Shown piece by piece: positions 32,047 through 41,335 of a stretch of 64,000 nucleotides of DNA (positions within the stretch are counted from its first letter, which is position 1; each line of letters begins with the position of its first letter). Made by a program: the position numbers and the translations under genes. This DNA is from Enterococcus sp. ZJ1622 (GTDB taxonomy: Bacteria; Bacillota; Bacilli; Lactobacillales; Enterococcaceae): contig NZ_JAAKDW010000006.1 in NCBI RefSeq assembly GCF_011038845.1, forward strand, positions 67,001 to 131,000, written 5' to 3'. A model generated the notes under the pieces. That model saw nothing but the letters and a program-made list of their open reading frames with translations, did no database searches and was not told the DNA's origin.

Positions 32047-34181
32047 CGAAGGTCGCTTTAGTTGGAAATCCGAACAGCGGAAAAACGAGTTTATTCAATA
32101 CATTGACTGGATCGAATCAATACGTCGGGAATTGGCCGGGAGTGACAGTGGAGAAAAAAGAAGGGAAATTGAAACGTCACTCTGACATCAAGATACAGGA
32201 TCTTCCAGGGATCTATTCCTTGTCGCCATATACACCAGAAGAAGTGATCGCAAGAGATTACTTAGTGCATGAACGCCCCGATCTGATCGTTAATATCGTG
32301 GATGCGTCGAATCTGGAGAGGAATCTCTATCTGACCACACAGCTTTTGGACTTAGGTATCCCAGTCGTTCTTGGACTGAATATGATGGATGTAGTCAAAA
32401 AAGAAGGCAAAAAGATCAATACCGAAAAACTGAGCTATGGACTAGGTATCCCTGTTTTCCCCATCAGTGTCTTGAAAAACCAGGGAGTCGAAAAACTGAT
32501 CGACTACGTGCTGCGTATTTCTGCTTCTCCAGCAACTCCGCCTGTACCATGCGCCTATGATGATCGTTTAGAGGCAGCATTACATGAGATACAAGATGTA
32601 TTAGGTGACACACAGAGCGCGACAAGCCGCTGGTATGCAATGAAATATTTCGAACGTGATGAAAAAGCAGTGCTTGAACGTCCCCTTCAGCTGACACAAA
32701 AGAAAGAAATCGAGCAGCTGGTCGGATTGACGGAAAAACTTTTTGATGAAGACAGTGAGACGCTCCTGATAAATGAACGCTATGAATTCATCACACAGCT
32801 GACTGCGTTATGCGTCGTAGCTGCTGATTCCTTTCGATTATCGATCAGCGACAAAATCGACCGGATCGTGACGAATCGCTGGTTAGCGCTCCCGATCTTT
32901 GCTCTTGTGATGTGGCTAATCTATTACCTTGCAATCCAGACCATCGGGACCATGGGAACAGACTGGATCAATGATTCTTTATTCGGGACTTGGATCCCTC
33001 AAACAGTCAGCAGTCTACTTGAAAGCTGGAAAGTAGCTGACTGGATGCAGCAGCTGATTTTGAATGGCATCATTGCCGGAGTGGGTGCCGTGTTAGGCTT
33101 CTTACCTCAACTGATCGTATTGTTCCTTTGCTTGAGCTTTCTGGAAGACTGTGGTTATATGTCTCGGATCGCTTTTGTGATGGATCGTTTATTCAGGAAA
33201 TTCGGTCTTTCCGGGAAATCATTTATCCCGATGCTGATCGCCACTGGCTGCGGCGTCCCCGGGGTGATGGCCAGCCGTACGATCGAAAATGAGCAGGATC
33301 GCAGGCTGACGATCATGGTCACGACTTTTATGCCTTGTTCCGCTAAGCTTCCTATCATTGCGTTAGTTGCAGGTGCTTTTTTCCCGCATGCTTCTTGGGT
33401 GGCGCCGTCTGCTTATTTTTTGGGTATGGTTTCGATCGTTTTGTCCGGGATCATGCTGAAAAAAACAACGTTATTCGCCGGTGAGACAGCCCCATTCATC
33501 ATGGAGCTTCCTGCCTATCATCTGCCGCAAGGAACAACGATCGCACGGCAAACTTTTGATCGAAGCAAATCGTTTGTAAAGAAAGCAGGAACGATCATCT
33601 TTGTTTCAAGTATCGTTATCTGGTTTAGCTCTTCTTATAATTTTTATGCACAGGCAGTTCCGGAAGATCAAAGTATTCTTGCATCTATGGGGCGGATCAT
33701 CGCACCTCTTTTCCAGCCGCTTGGATGGGGGAACTGGCAGGGGACGGTGGCAACGATCACTGGTTTAGTAGCGAAAGAAAATATCATCGGCACTTTCGGG
33801 ATTCTCTTTGGCCATGCAGAAGTATCGGAAAACGGGAAAGAGATCTGGTCTGCATTACAACAGACATACACCTCAGCTGCTGCTTATTCATTGCTCGCTT
33901 TCAATCTGCTTTGTGCGCCTTGCTTCGCAGCGATCGGTGCGATCCATCGGGAAATGAATGACAAAAAATGGACGTGGCTAGCGATTGGTTATCAATGTGG
34001 GCTTGCCTATCTAGTCAGTTTCGTTTTTTATCAAATCGGACATTTATTTGAAGGAGGCCACTTAACAGTCAGTACGTATGCGGCTGTGCTCGTTTTAGCT
34101 GCAGGGATTTACGGTGTGGCAAGAAAACCGAAGGCAAAAGAACCGCTTTTGGTCTCATTATCATTTGAAGGAGAGAAGTGA
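32043..34181 (+). CDS. feoB: Ferrous iron transporter FeoB
   Basis: 712 residues. N-terminal G domain: G1 GNPNSGKTSLFN, G3 DLPGIYSL, G4 NMMD. A GDI-like helical region follows to about residue 265. The membrane domain has two Gate motifs (GYMSRIAFVMDRLFRKFGLSG with TGCGVPG; and later FNLLCAPCFAAIG). The conserved Cys in TGCGVPG is present. It imports Fe2+ powered or gated by nucleotide hydrolysis. GGAGGAAGAG precedes the ATG inside feoA. Confidence 0.95.
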   Translation: MTKVALVGNPNSGKTSLFNTLTGSNQYVGNWPGVTVEKKEGKLKRHSDIKIQDLPGIYSLSPYTPEEVIARDYLVHERPDLIVNIVDASNLERNLYLTTQLLDLGIPVVLGLNMMDVVKKEGKKINTEKLSYGLGIPVFPISVLKNQGVEKLIDYVLRISASPATPPVPCAYDDRLEAALHEIQDVLGDTQSATSRWYAMKYFERDEKAVLERPLQLTQKKEIEQLVGLTEKLFDEDSETLLINERYEFITQLTALCVVAADSFRLSISDKIDRIVTNRWLALPIFALVMWLIYYLAIQTIGTMGTDWINDSLFGTWIPQTVSSLLESWKVADWMQQLILNGIIAGVGAVLGFLPQLIVLFLCLSFLEDCGYMSRIAFVMDRLFRKFGLSGKSFIPMLIATGCGVPGVMASRTIENEQDRRLTIMVTTFMPCSAKLPIIALVAGAFFPHASWVAPSAYFLGMVSIVLSGIMLKKTTLFAGETAPFIMELPAYHLPQGTTIARQTFDRSKSFVKKAGTIIFVSSIVIWFSSSYNFYAQAVPEDQSILASMGRIIAPLFQPLGWGNWQGTVATITGLVAKENIIGTFGILFGHAEVSENGKEIWSALQQTYTSAAAYSLLAFNLLCAPCFAAIGAIHREMNDKKWTWLAIGYQCGLAYLVSFVFYQIGHLFEGGHLTVSTYAAVLVLAAGIYGVARKPKAKEPLLVSLSFEGEK

Positions 34182-34182
34182 A

Positions 34183-34317
34183 ATGGCTACGATTATTTTA
34201 GGTGTATTGATTTTCGGCAGTGCAGGTTATATTGTCTATTCCCGGATAAAATCAGGCAAAACCTGTGATGAATGCCAGACTGCCTGTCCAGTAAAAAAAG
34301 CGCAGGAGAAACACTGA
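34183..34317 (+). CDS. FeoB-associated Cys-rich membrane protein
   Basis: 44 residues: one N-terminal membrane helix and a soluble tail with CDECQTAC (three cysteines), typical of the small proteins that follow feoB in Firmicutes. It starts one base after the feoB stop with GGAGAGAAG upstream. It may help iron handling at the FeoB exit, but its role is unproven. Confidence 0.8.
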   Translation: MATIILGVLIFGSAGYIVYSRIKSGKTCDECQTACPVKKAQEKH

Positions 34318-34339
34318 TTGTTCGATAGAAGGATGTGAG

Positions 34340-34375
34340 GAGATGTGACAGATTTCTTGTCGCATCTTCTTTTTT
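34340..34375 (+). terminator. Terminator after the feo operon
   Basis: AGATGTGACA/TTGTCGCATCT hairpin followed by T-run; GTGACA core shared with other terminators. Confidence 0.8.
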
Positions 34376-34454
34376 CACAACCTCTCTTTGCTTATTTTCA
34401 TCGTCCATAGTAAGATAGGACCGATAAGTATAAAAAAGAAAGAGGAAAGTAGAA

Positions 34455-35087
34455 ATGGCTGGAAAGAAAAAAGTTGTTCGCCCGCGTTATCAGCAGATTG
34501 CCGTTGATCTAGCTGAACGGATCGTTGAGAATCGGTATAAAGTGGGTGAGAAGATACATGCCCGGTCAACCTTAGCAAGTACATACAACGCCTCGCCTGA
34601 AACGGCGCGAAAAGCAATCAATGTGCTCGTAGACTTAGGTATCATGGAAGTCCGTCATGGAAGTGGCGCATTCGTTGCCTCAAAGGAAAAAGCAAAAGAT
34701 TTTCTTTTGCAATATCAGGATGTGCAGTCGATTCAGGAAACAAAAGCAGAGATCATGACAAGTGTCGAGAAGCAGCAAGAAGAACTCAATCATTTTTCCC
34801 AGTTGCTTGATCAGCTGGTCAGTCAGACAAAGCGAATACATAAGATGAATCCGCTCCTTCCTTTTGAACTGCTTCTGACAGAAAAGGCCGTCCATTTGGA
34901 TCAATCCATCAGTGAACTGAATATTTGGCAAGCAACCGGTGCTACAGTGATCGCGATCTCTCACAAAGAGGAATTGCTCGTCTCTCCTGGTCCATATGCT
35001 AAATTCACCGCAGGAGATACGGTTCACTTCATTGGGAACGAATATACTTTGCAGCGGATGACCAACTTTTTTTATCCGGAAAATTGA
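34455..35087 (+). CDS. busR: BusR-type GntR/RCK_C transcriptional repressor (c-di-AMP responsive)
   Basis: 210 residues. A GntR winged helix-turn-helix spans residues ~8-78 (STLASTYNASPETARKAINVL, HGSGAFV). It is followed by a coiled-coil of about 85-135 and an RCK_C (TrkA-C) domain from ~140 (ISHKEELLVSPGPYAKFTAGDTV). This combination is that of BusR, which binds c-di-AMP and represses the betaine transporter genes busAA-busAB in Lactococcus and Streptococcus. The bus genes follow directly here, with a palindrome over their promoter. GAGGAAAGTAGAAATG gives the site. A separate terminator follows, so it is not in the bus transcript. Confidence 0.9.
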   Translation: MAGKKKVVRPRYQQIAVDLAERIVENRYKVGEKIHARSTLASTYNASPETARKAINVLVDLGIMEVRHGSGAFVASKEKAKDFLLQYQDVQSIQETKAEIMTSVEKQQEELNHFSQLLDQLVSQTKRIHKMNPLLPFELLLTEKAVHLDQSISELNIWQATGATVIAISHKEELLVSPGPYAKFTAGDTVHFIGNEYTLQRMTNFFYPEN

Positions 35088-35125
35088 TTTTGGAAAATGA
35101 AAAACTAAAAATTAAAATTTTTTAA

Positions 35126-35171
35126 TGTGGCCTTATCCTTGAGATTTCGAGGGTTAAGGGCACATTTTTTT
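35126..35171 (+). terminator. Terminator after busR
   Basis: GTGGCCTTATCCTTG...CGAGGGTTAAGGGCAC stem-loop followed by seven T. Confidence 0.8.
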
Positions 35172-35201
35172 ATTTGGTCTTCTCTAGAACCATCCCCTTT
35201 T

Positions 35202-35230
35202 TTGACAAAGTGACAACACGATGATACTAT
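35202..35230 (+). promoter_or_regulatory. Promoter of busAA-busAB
   Basis: -35 TTGACA (35202-35207), 17-base spacer, -10 TACTAT (35225-35230). It is overlapped by the likely BusR operator. Confidence 0.75.
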
Positions 35231-35243
35231 AGTGTGGTCACTT
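35208..35243. promoter_or_regulatory. Probable BusR operator
   Basis: AAGTGACAACAC (35208-35219) and GTGTGGTCACTT (35232-35243) form an inverted repeat with 12-base arms and one mismatch, flanking a 12-base centre that contains the -10. Binding would occlude RNA polymerase. Confidence 0.75.
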
Positions 35244-35287
35244 TTTTCAGAAAGAAAAATGAATTTACATAAAAAAGGAGAATTTGT

Positions 35288-36481
35288 TTGGTAAAAGTTG
35301 AAGTAAAACATTTAACGAAAATATTTGGTAAGAAGACGCAAGCTGCTTTATCGATGATAAAAGATCATCAGTCGAAAACAGAGATATTGAAGAAAACAGG
35401 CGCAACCGTCGGCGTATACGACGTGAACTTTGACGTGAAAGAAGGAGAAATCTTCGTCATCATGGGTCTTTCCGGGAGTGGGAAATCGACCTTGATCCGT
35501 TTATTGAACCGCCTGATCGAACCAACCTCTGGAAATATCTATATCGATGGAGAAGATGTATCGCAATTGAGTAAAGAAGAGCTGCGTGAAGTCAGACGTC
35601 ACAAAATCAATATGGTTTTCCAAAACTTTGGTCTGTTTCCACATCGAACGATCTTGGAAAACACAGAATACGGCCTGGAAGTCCGCGGTGTTCCAAAAGA
35701 AGAACGCCAGCAAAAAGCAGAACAAGCATTAGAGAACTCTAGTCTGCTTTCCTTTAAAGATCAATACCCAAGTCAGCTTTCCGGCGGGATGCAGCAACGT
35801 GTCGGGTTAGCAAGAGCGTTAGCGAACGATCCTGAGATCTTGCTGATGGATGAAGCATTCTCCGCACTCGATCCGCTGATCCGCCGCGAGATGCAAGATG
35901 AATTATTGGATCTGCAGGCAAATGTGCAAAAAACGATTATTTTCATCACCCATGATTTAAATGAAGCATTGCGGATCGGTGATCGTATCGCATTGATGAA
36001 AGATGGCGAAATCATGCAGATCGGGACAGGTGAAGAAATCTTGACTCATCCTGCAAATGAATATGTACGTGAATTCGTAGAAGAAGTCGATCGTTCGAAA
36101 GTACTGACAGCCCAAAACATCATGGTACCAGCCTTGACGACAAATATCGAATCTGATGGCCCGAACGTCGCACTGACAAGAATGCGTAATGAAGAAGTCA
36201 GCATGCTGATGGCAGTTGACAGAAAACGTCATCTGAAAGGGATCATCACTGCGGATCAAGCGTTGGAAGCTAGACGCCAGAAACGTCCTTTGATCGATTT
36301 CTTAGATGAGAATGTCACAGTCATCGGGAAAGATATGGTCGTCAGTGATATTTTCAATATTATTTATGATTCGCCTACACCACTGGCAGTCGTTGAGGAC
36401 GGGAAATTAAAAGGCGTCGTTATTCGAGGCAGTGTGATTGAAGCTTTAGCAGAAACAAGTGAGGTGAGTGAACATGAATAA
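35288..36481 (+). CDS. busAA: Glycine betaine ABC transporter, ATP-binding subunit with CBS domains
   Basis: 397 residues. ABC cassette with Walker [10 protein letters not shown] (~59), signature LSGGMQQR and Walker [13 protein letters not shown]. Two CBS domains occupy about 275-395 and sense ionic strength in the OpuA/BusA family. It starts with TTG, preceded by AAGGAG. The 3' end overlaps busAB by eight bases. Confidence 0.93.
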   Translation: MVKVEVKHLTKIFGKKTQAALSMIKDHQSKTEILKKTGATVGVYDVNFDVKEGEIFVIMGLSGSGKSTLIRLLNRLIEPTSGNIYIDGEDVSQLSKEELREVRRHKINMVFQNFGLFPHRTILENTEYGLEVRGVPKEERQQKAEQALENSSLLSFKDQYPSQLSGGMQQRVGLARALANDPEILLMDEAFSALDPLIRREMQDELLDLQANVQKTIIFITHDLNEALRIGDRIALMKDGEIMQIGTGEEILTHPANEYVREFVEEVDRSKVLTAQNIMVPALTTNIESDGPNVALTRMRNEEVSMLMAVDRKRHLKGIITADQALEARRQKRPLIDFLDENVTVIGKDMVVSDIFNIIYDSPTPLAVVEDGKLKGVVIRGSVIEALAETSEVSEHE

Positions 36482-38201
36482 TCTATTAAACTATCAATTA
36501 CCAGTAGCAGACTGGGTAGAAAATATCACGGAATGGTTCACATCGACATTTGCTGGACTGTTCTCTTTCTTACAGACGATCGGACAAGCCGTGATGACAG
36601 GGATCACTAATCTTTTACTCGTGATCCCAGCACCGTTGTTTATCCTGTTGCTGACAGTGATTGCTTTCTTTGTTTCCAAAAAACGTCCGGGACTGACGAT
36701 ATTCACATTGATCGGTCTGTGGTTTATTTACAATCAAGGGCTTTGGAACGATTTGATGAATACAGTCACGCTCGTGTTGTTATCAAGTGTGATTTCTATC
36801 GTGATCGGTGTTCCTCTAGGGATATTGATGGCAAAAAGCAGTAAAGCACAAAGTATCATCAAACCGATTCTTGACTTCATGCAAACAATGCCTGGTTTCG
36901 TTTATTTGATCCCAGCAGTTGCTTTCTTTGGTATCGGTATGGTGCCAGGGGTATTTGCCTCTGTTATCTTTGCTTTACCGCCAACTGTCCGTTTCACAAA
37001 CTTGGGGATTCGCCAAGTGCCGACAGAACTGGTCGAAGCTTCGGATTCATTTGGTAGTACGAGTTGGCAGAAGCTGTTCAAATTAGAACTGCCTTTAGCA
37101 AAAGGGACGATCATGGCAGGGATCAACCAAACGACGATGCTGTCGCTTTCCATGGTGGTTATCGCATCGATGATCGGTGCTCCTGGATTAGGACGTGGCG
37201 TGCTGTCTGCTTTACAACGTGCACAAGTCGGTAATGGATTTGTCAACGGGGTGGCATTAGTTATCTTGGCAATTATCATCGACCGGTTTACACAGCACTT
37301 GAATCAGCCAAATGACAAAAAAGCAAAAGGCGCAGCAACACAAAAAAGCCGAAAACGTCAAGGTGTGATCATCGGAGCAGTCGTCGTCGTTTTATTAGGT
37401 GCGATTGGTCTAGGAAGTCTCTCTTCTGCAAAAGAAACCAAACGGATCAATCTTTCGTACGTGGAATGGGATACCGAAGTCGCTTCAACGAACGTAGTAG
37501 GTGAAGTATTGAAACAAATGGGCTACGATGTGACGATGACGCCACTGGACAATTCGATCATGTGGAAATCTGTTTCCAATGGTGAATCTGATGCGATGGT
37601 ATCTGCATGGTTGCCTAAAACACATGGTTCCCAATATGCACAATATAAAGATCAGGTAAAAGACTTAGGAGCCAATTTGACAGGTGCTAAGGTCGGTCTT
37701 GCTGTTCCATCTTATATGGATGTCAATTCTATTGCCGATCTGACAGATCAAGCAGGTAAAAAGATCATCGGGATCGAGCCTGGAGCTGGAGTAGTGAATG
37801 CTGCAGAAAACACGATCCAAAAATATGATAATTTGAGCGACTGGACGATTGAAACTTCTTCATCAGGAGCGATGACTGTCGCATTAGGTCAAGCAATTAA
37901 AAATCATGAACCAATCGTCGTGACTGGCTGGACACCACACTGGATGTTCGCGAAATATGATCTGAAATATCTAAAAGATCCGAAAAACGGCATGGGAAGC
38001 GAAGAGCAGATCCATACGATGGTACGCAAAGGACTGAAAGAAGATCAGCCAGAAGCTTACAAAGTATTGGACAACTTCCATTGGACAGAAAAAGACATGG
38101 AAAAAGTCATGTTAGAAATCAACAATGGGAAAGATCCGCAGCAAGCAGCAAAAGACTGGATCAAGGACAACAAAGAAACAGTTGAAAGCTGGAAGAAATA
38201 A
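36474..38201 (+). CDS. busAB: Glycine betaine ABC transporter, permease fused to substrate-binding domain
   Basis: 575 residues. Residues ~1-285 are the membrane domain with the permease loop [20 protein letters not shown]. From about 310 an OpuAC-type binding domain follows, with the aromatic segments [30 protein letters not shown] and [11 protein letters not shown] that build the betaine cage. The fused layout is that of lactococcal BusAB/OpuABC. The ATG at 36474 follows GAGGTGA. It accumulates betaine under osmotic stress. Confidence 0.93.
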   Translation: MNNLLNYQLPVADWVENITEWFTSTFAGLFSFLQTIGQAVMTGITNLLLVIPAPLFILLLTVIAFFVSKKRPGLTIFTLIGLWFIYNQGLWNDLMNTVTLVLLSSVISIVIGVPLGILMAKSSKAQSIIKPILDFMQTMPGFVYLIPAVAFFGIGMVPGVFASVIFALPPTVRFTNLGIRQVPTELVEASDSFGSTSWQKLFKLELPLAKGTIMAGINQTTMLSLSMVVIASMIGAPGLGRGVLSALQRAQVGNGFVNGVALVILAIIIDRFTQHLNQPNDKKAKGAATQKSRKRQGVIIGAVVVVLLGAIGLGSLSSAKETKRINLSYVEWDTEVASTNVVGEVLKQMGYDVTMTPLDNSIMWKSVSNGESDAMVSAWLPKTHGSQYAQYKDQVKDLGANLTGAKVGLAVPSYMDVNSIADLTDQAGKKIIGIEPGAGVVNAAENTIQKYDNLSDWTIETSSSGAMTVALGQAIKNHEPIVVTGWTPHWMFAKYDLKYLKDPKNGMGSEEQIHTMVRKGLKEDQPEAYKVLDNFHWTEKDMEKVMLEINNGKDPQQAAKDWIKDNKETVESWKK

Positions 38202-38250
38202 GAGGTCGTGAAAAGCTGTTCCGCATCAAGCTTTTGAATATCTTTATTTA
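38201..38250 (+). repeat. Repeat remnant, type A, interior deleted
   Basis: AGAGGTCGTGAAAAGCTG...CGCATCAAG joins CTTTTGAATATCTTTATTTAG; about 70 bases of hairpin interior are missing compared with full type A units. Confidence 0.6.
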
Positions 38251-38261
38251 GAAAAAGAGGG

Positions 38262-38297
38262 AGGGGCTGTGACAAAATTATTGTCACAGCCCCTTTT
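38262..38297 (+). terminator. Terminator after busAB
   Basis: GGGGCTGTGACAAAA/TTATTGTCACAGCCCC hairpin followed by TTTTT. Confidence 0.88.
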
Positions 38298-38304
38298 TCC
38301 GAAT

Positions 38305-38423
38305 AATCGGTGTTCTCCTACCAACTCCTCGGGCACAAGTCACAATATACAGCAAACATGAGAAGCTATTTTTCAAAATCGCTTCTTATCGCTCAAGGCT
38401 GAACGTCTCTTTCACAACCTCCT
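38305..38423 (-). repeat. Dispersed repeat unit, type C
   Basis: Plus strand starts CGGTGTTCTCCTACC and ends TTTCACAACCTCC. The interior CTTATCGCTCAAGGCTGAACG matches the C unit at 1693-1808. It lies downstream of tRNA-Lys in the same direction as that transcript. Confidence 0.75.
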
Positions 38424-38435
38424 CTATATTTTTGC

Positions 38436-38500
38436 AAAAAAAAAGAGAATGCGCAGTTCATCTTCCAAACGTCCTAAGACGCCGACAAACTACCATTCTC
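38436..38500 (-). ncRNA. Long terminator stem-loop in the tRNA-Lys trailer, possible sRNA
   Basis: On the minus strand a 56-base, almost fully paired hairpin: GAGAATG/CATTCTC, then GTAGTTTGTC/GATGAACTGC with G-U pairs, capped by GCGTC-TTAG-GACGT, then nine T. It starts 17 bases after tRNA-Lys. It acts as the terminator and is much longer than normal, so a stable 3' fragment may accumulate. Confidence 0.6.
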
Positions 38501-38517
38501 GTGGGTTTGGCACCCAA

Positions 38518-38590
<73 letters not shown>

Positions 38591-38609
38591 GTACGAAAAG
38601 TACTTAATT

Positions 38610-38638
38610 ATATTAGCACTAAGAATTTTAAAATGCAA
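38610..38638 (-). promoter_or_regulatory. Promoter of tRNA-Lys
   Basis: On the minus strand: -35 TTGCAT (38633-38638), 17-base spacer, -10 TAATAT (38610-38615), about 20 bases before the tRNA. Confidence 0.75.
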
Positions 38639-38727
38639 GTCTGTGTTTAAAGAAAATCAGAAAAATCTTTACCTCCTTATAGTAAATCATTCATATATTA
38701 TTCATATTTGTTCCTTACTATATAAGC

Positions 38728-38868
38728 ATACCAACAAAGTTCTTGCAAAAGGACAAACCCTAACACTTTTTCATTTTTTACTCCTTTCCCGCCGTCTCCT
38801 CGGCGGGTCTCCCATTCTTAACGAAAAGAAAGACAAGTAAGGTTTCAAATCCTACTTGTCTTTTTTTT
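38728..38868 (+). ncRNA. Candidate C-rich small RNA
   Basis: No protein-coding gene explains the terminator at about 38830-38868 (AGACAAGTAAGG/CCTACTTGTCT plus eight T). Upstream lie a hairpin CCCGCCG-TCTCCT-CGGCGGG (38788-38807) with a UCUCCU loop and single-stranded ACTCCTTTCCC and TCTCCC, which are complementary to Shine-Dalgarno sequences. This is the layout of Gram-positive C-rich sRNAs. The start is a guess from a TATAAG box at 38721 with a weak -35. Confidence 0.45.
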
Positions 38869-38898
38869 GTTTCTTTAATATTTCATTAACAAATACAT

Positions 38899-38915
38899 CT
38901 AGTTAAGATAACTAG
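38899..38915. promoter_or_regulatory. Perfect palindrome upstream of the DUF1836 gene, likely operator
   Basis: CTAGTTA-AGA-TAACTAG ends one base before the -35, a good operator position. Confidence 0.6.
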
Positions 38916-38916
38916 A

Positions 38917-38945
38917 TTGAATGATTGTGATAACTTTGATACAAT
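38917..38945 (+). promoter_or_regulatory. Promoter of DUF1836-degV
   Basis: -35 TTGAAT (38917-38922), 17-base spacer, -10 TACAAT (38940-38945). Confidence 0.7.
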
Positions 38946-38973
38946 GTTAATGAAATGAAAAAAAGGAGCCGAA

Positions 38974-39546
38974 ATGATGGAAAAAATGCGTCAGCAGTTA
39001 GTCGAATGGGGAGAAGAATTAGAAACTTTTCGATTACCCCATTGGGAAGATCTCCCAGATTTAGACCTTTATATGGATCAGGTAAGAACGCTGGTCGATC
39101 GGTATTTGTCGCCAGTGATCCAAGGGGATAAGCATCCATTGCTCACTTCGTCGATGGTGAACAATTACGTGAAACTCGGGCTGATACCGGCTCCGATTAA
39201 GAAAAGATACAATAAAGAACATGTCGCTTTTTTGATTGCCATCACGACATTGAAACAAGTGTTAACAATCCCGGAGATCAAAGAAGGGATTTTATTCCAA
39301 GGAAAAGTGATCGGTATACGAGAAGCATACAATCTGTTTTGCGACGAGCAGGAAGCAGCTATCCGAATGGTCAGCAGCTTGGCGCAGGGAAAAGCCTATC
39401 CGCAGCTCCTGCATCAGGAAACGTCAGTGGAATATATCGCAGTAAGGTCAGCCACGTTGTCTTTTGCAATGAGATTGCTTGCAGAAAAAACGATTATCTT
39501 AGAAACAGAATATCTACATGAGGAGAAAACGAATGAAAAACAATAA
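38974..39546 (+). CDS. DUF1836 domain protein, putative DNA-binding regulator
   Basis: 190 residues. The segment LTSSMVNNYVKLGLIPAPIKKRYNKEHVAFL (about 67-97) looks like a MerR-like winged helix and is the hallmark of DUF1836. The rest is helical. AAAGGAGCC precedes the ATG at 38974 (another ATG follows at once). It overlaps degV by 14 bases, so the two are cotranslated. A perfect palindrome at its own promoter suggests autoregulation; targets are unknown. Confidence 0.75.
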   Translation: MMEKMRQQLVEWGEELETFRLPHWEDLPDLDLYMDQVRTLVDRYLSPVIQGDKHPLLTSSMVNNYVKLGLIPAPIKKRYNKEHVAFLIAITTLKQVLTIPEIKEGILFQGKVIGIREAYNLFCDEQEAAIRMVSSLAQGKAYPQLLHQETSVEYIAVRSATLSFAMRLLAEKTIILETEYLHEEKTNEKQ

Positions 39547-40393
39547 AGTTGCTATTTTAGTAGATTCAGGTACAGATGTCCCGAAAGAACTGATCGAGAA
39601 ATATCACATGTATATGATCCCTTTGAAAATCATTTATAAAGATCACGTGTATACAGATAAAATCGACATTACGCCAGAAGAAATTTATGAGCGTCTACCC
39701 GAAGAAATCCCAGGCACTTCTCTGCCGGACGGCGAATCAATCACTGACATCTTCGACCAAATCAAAGAAGATGGCTATGAAAAAGTACTTGCTGTGACGA
39801 TTTCTAGCGGACTGAGTGGGACGTACAATGTGGTGCGATTGATCGCAGAGCAGCAGAATGAATTGGAAGCGTATGTATTAGATACGAAAAATATCGGGAT
39901 CGGAGCAGGTTTTTCAGCTATACAAGCAGCAAAGTGGTTAGATCAAGGAATAGAATGGTCTGTACTGATCGAAAAATTGAATCACTTGATAGAACAGACA
40001 CAGGTATTCTTCAATGTAGCGACTTTGGAATATCTGCAAAAGGGTGGACGGATCGGCTTAGTTGCCTCGATCCTTGGAAATGCGCTGAAGCTGAATCCGA
40101 TCATTTCCTGCAATGAAGAAGGCATTTACTATACGGTCGGAAAATCACGCGGTCGGAAAAAAAGTCTGGATAAAACAGTTTCGTATGTCAAAGAGAAGAT
40201 CGGATCTGCAAAAGTATTCAACCTAGCTGTTGCACACGGTGCAGCTGAAGACGAAGCAGTTGCGATGGAAGCCAGATTGAAAGAAGAATTCCCTCAAGCA
40301 AATCAGATCTATTTTGGTCAGATTTCCCCAGCTTTAGTGGTGCACACAGGGCCCGGGTTATTAGGTGTGGGAGTGCAAATCCTGGAACAATAA
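39533..40393 (+). CDS. DegV family fatty-acid-binding protein
   Basis: 286 residues. AILVDSGTDVPKELIEKY at the N-terminus and the EIPGTSLPDGESI region, then SSGLSGTYN (fatty-acid carboxylate contact) and the C-terminal HTGPGLLGVG are all family hallmarks. Homologues such as FakB bind fatty acids and present them to the kinase FakA, feeding exogenous acids into lipids. The start at 39533 is set by GAGGAG. The FakA partner is not in the window. Confidence 0.88.
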   Translation: MKNNKVAILVDSGTDVPKELIEKYHMYMIPLKIIYKDHVYTDKIDITPEEIYERLPEEIPGTSLPDGESITDIFDQIKEDGYEKVLAVTISSGLSGTYNVVRLIAEQQNELEAYVLDTKNIGIGAGFSAIQAAKWLDQGIEWSVLIEKLNHLIEQTQVFFNVATLEYLQKGGRIGLVASILGNALKLNPIISCNEEGIYYTVGKSRGRKKSLDKTVSYVKEKIGSAKVFNLAVAHGAAEDEAVAMEARLKEEFPQANQIYFGQISPALVVHTGPGLLGVGVQILEQ

Positions 40394-40446
40394 GCAAAAG
40401 AAAGCAGAAGAAATAAAAAATAGATCGACTAGCATGAATCAAAGAA

Positions 40447-40485
40447 GGCGGGGACAGGACTAATGCTGTTCCCCGTCTCTTTTAG
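40447..40485 (+). terminator. Terminator after degV
   Basis: GGCGGGGACAG/CTGTTCCCCGTC-type hairpin followed by TCTTTT. Confidence 0.8.
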
Positions 40486-40559
40486 CATGTACTGACAGTC
40501 CGGCAGCGCTGGTTCTGCGGATGTCATGTTAATTTTCTCTTTTGTTTCAACAGGTAAAG

Positions 40560-40588
40560 ATGAAACAAACTCAGAAATACGGTATAAT
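40560..40588 (+). promoter_or_regulatory. Promoter of walRK-yycHI-walJ
   Basis: -35-like ATGAAA (40560-40565), 17-base spacer, -10 TATAAT (40583-40588). Confidence 0.55.
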
Positions 40589-40626
40589 GAAAAGGTATGA
40601 CAATAATATAAAAGAGGTGGCTCTTT

Positions 40627-41331
40627 ATGAAGAAAGTTTTAGTTGTCGATGACGAAAAGCCGATTTCGGATATCGTCAAATTCAATTTAGCCAAAGAAGG
40701 CTATGATGTGTATACTGCTTATGACGGCGAAGAAGCCTTGGAAAAAGTAGCAGAGGTCGAGCCTGATTTGATCCTATTAGATTTGATGCTGCCAAAAATG
40801 GATGGTCTGGAAGTTGCGCGTGAAGTAAGAAAAACGTATGACATGCCGATCATTATGGTCACAGCGAAAGATTCAGAGATCGATAAAGTCTTAGGTTTGG
40901 AGCTTGGCGCAGATGACTATGTGACCAAACCGTTTTCAAACCGAGAATTAGTGGCGCGTGTGAAAGCCAATCTGCGTCGAGGAGCGACTGCTTCAAAAGA
41001 AGTAGAAGAAGTAACGCCTTCTGAACTGAATATCGGAGATTTGACGATCCATCCTGATGCGTACATGGTGACGAAACGCGGAGAAACGATCGAATTGACA
41101 CACCGTGAATTCGAATTGCTGTTTTATCTGGCAAAGCATATCGGTCAAGTCATGACACGCGAACACTTACTGCAAACGGTATGGGGCTACGATTATTTTG
41201 GCGATGTGCGGACAGTGGATGTTACTGTACGGCGCCTTCGAGAAAAAATCGAAGACAACCCGAGCCATCCTAATTATCTAGTGACACGTCGGGGTGTCGG
41301 TTACTATTTGCGTAACCCGGAACAGGAGTAA
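40627..41331 (+). CDS. walR: Response regulator WalR (YycF/VicR)
   Basis: 234 residues: receiver domain with DDE near residues 8-10, the phospho-acceptor Asp in LLDLMLP (~53) and Lys in VTKPFSN (~103). An OmpR-type winged helix follows, ending [21 protein letters not shown]. Regulates cell-wall hydrolases and is essential in Firmicutes. GAGGTGG precedes the ATG. First gene of a five-gene operon. Confidence 0.96.
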   Translation: MKKVLVVDDEKPISDIVKFNLAKEGYDVYTAYDGEEALEKVAEVEPDLILLDLMLPKMDGLEVAREVRKTYDMPIIMVTAKDSEIDKVLGLELGADDYVTKPFSNRELVARVKANLRRGATASKEVEEVTPSELNIGDLTIHPDAYMVTKRGETIELTHREFELLFYLAKHIGQVMTREHLLQTVWGYDYFGDVRTVDVTVRRLREKIEDNPSHPNYLVTRRGVGYYLRNPEQE

Positions 41332-41335
41332 TTGA

